Assembly (NCBI GenBank): GCA_017624795.1 | Contig: JAGAMJ010000009.1 | Span: forward strand, 1 to 6,536 | Direction of reading: 5' to 3' | DNA: 6,536 nucleotides | Origin: Clostridia bacterium | GTDB lineage: Bacteria > Bacillota > Clostridia > Oscillospirales > CAG-272 | Part shown: piece after piece, positions 6,457 to 6,536 of the stretch | Layout: the number at the start of each line of letters is the position of its first letter | How positions within the stretch are numbered: position 1 is the stretch's first letter | Notes under the pieces: model-generated | The model's input: only the letters and a program-made list of their open reading frames with translations | The model's database searches: none | What the model was told of the DNA's origin: nothing | Position numbers and translations under genes: made by a program

Positions 6457-6536
6457 TTATTTTGTTCCCATTCGCCGACCAAGCTCCGCGGGGACACAGC
6501 GCCCCGCCGTCAGCTCGATCATACGGCGGCACAAGG
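6457..6536 (-). CDS. C-terminal end of an unidentified gene entering from the right
   Basis: A minus-strand frame is open from the right edge to TAA at 6457-6459, giving 26 codons that end in VPAELGRRMGTK. I do not recognise the family from so short a piece. Support for it being real: the stop lies 15 bases before the transporter start, typical operon spacing, and many of its codons end in G or C like those of the neighbouring genes. Against it, a second minus-strand frame is also open across this stretch, though that one runs out of frame into the transporter and looks like its shadow. The 5' part is outside the window. Confidence 0.5.
   Translation of the reverse strand, partial: LCRRMIELTAGRCVPAELGRRMGTK

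Overview
The window is a stretch of bacterial chromosome, most likely from a Gram-positive member of the Clostridia, probably near the Oscillospirales and perhaps an uncultured gut lineage. Three things suggest this. The gene order dGTPase-like protein, primase (dnaG), primary sigma factor (rpoD/sigA) is a familiar clostridial arrangement. The RpoD protein looks like SigA of the Firmicutes. The left-hand lipoprotein resembles a solute-binding family I know mainly from Oscillospiraceae-type genomes. Coding sequence is rich in G+C at third codon positions, while the gaps between genes are strongly AT-rich. No RNA genes, CRISPR arrays, insertion sequences, attachment sites or origin were seen.

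Every credible gene lies on the minus strand, so transcription runs from right to left. From the right edge: (i) the last 26 codons of an unidentified gene (6457-6536); (ii) a ten-helix EamA/DMT-family transporter 15 bases after it (5536-6441), probably in the same transcript; (iii) an intrinsic terminator whose hairpin encloses the transporter stop codon (about 5514-5555); (iv) a weak promoter candidate (5464-5491) followed by the housekeeping cluster dgt-like (4421-5431), dnaG (2652-4424) and rpoD (1459-2622); (v) a 257-base gap with inverted repeats but no classic terminator; (vi) a near-consensus sigma-A promoter (1250-1278) driving a lipoprotein of the extracellular solute-binding type, which runs off the left edge after 400 codons.

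The middle three genes form a macromolecular-synthesis operon. The dGTPase-like HD enzyme probably adjusts dNTP pools, DnaG makes the RNA primers for replication, and RpoD directs RNA polymerase to housekeeping promoters. dgt and dnaG overlap by four bases (ATGA) and dnaG and rpoD are 29 bases apart, which points to co-expression. The promoter upstream of the lipoprotein is of the kind this sigma factor would recognise.

I looked for an undescribed system and did not find convincing evidence of one. The points most worth a second look are the lipoprotein with its inserted helical segment, the unresolved end of the rpoD transcript, the terminator embedded in the transporter gene, and the corrected start of dnaG. 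The long plus-strand reading frames opposite rpoD and the lipoprotein look like codon-bias shadows.
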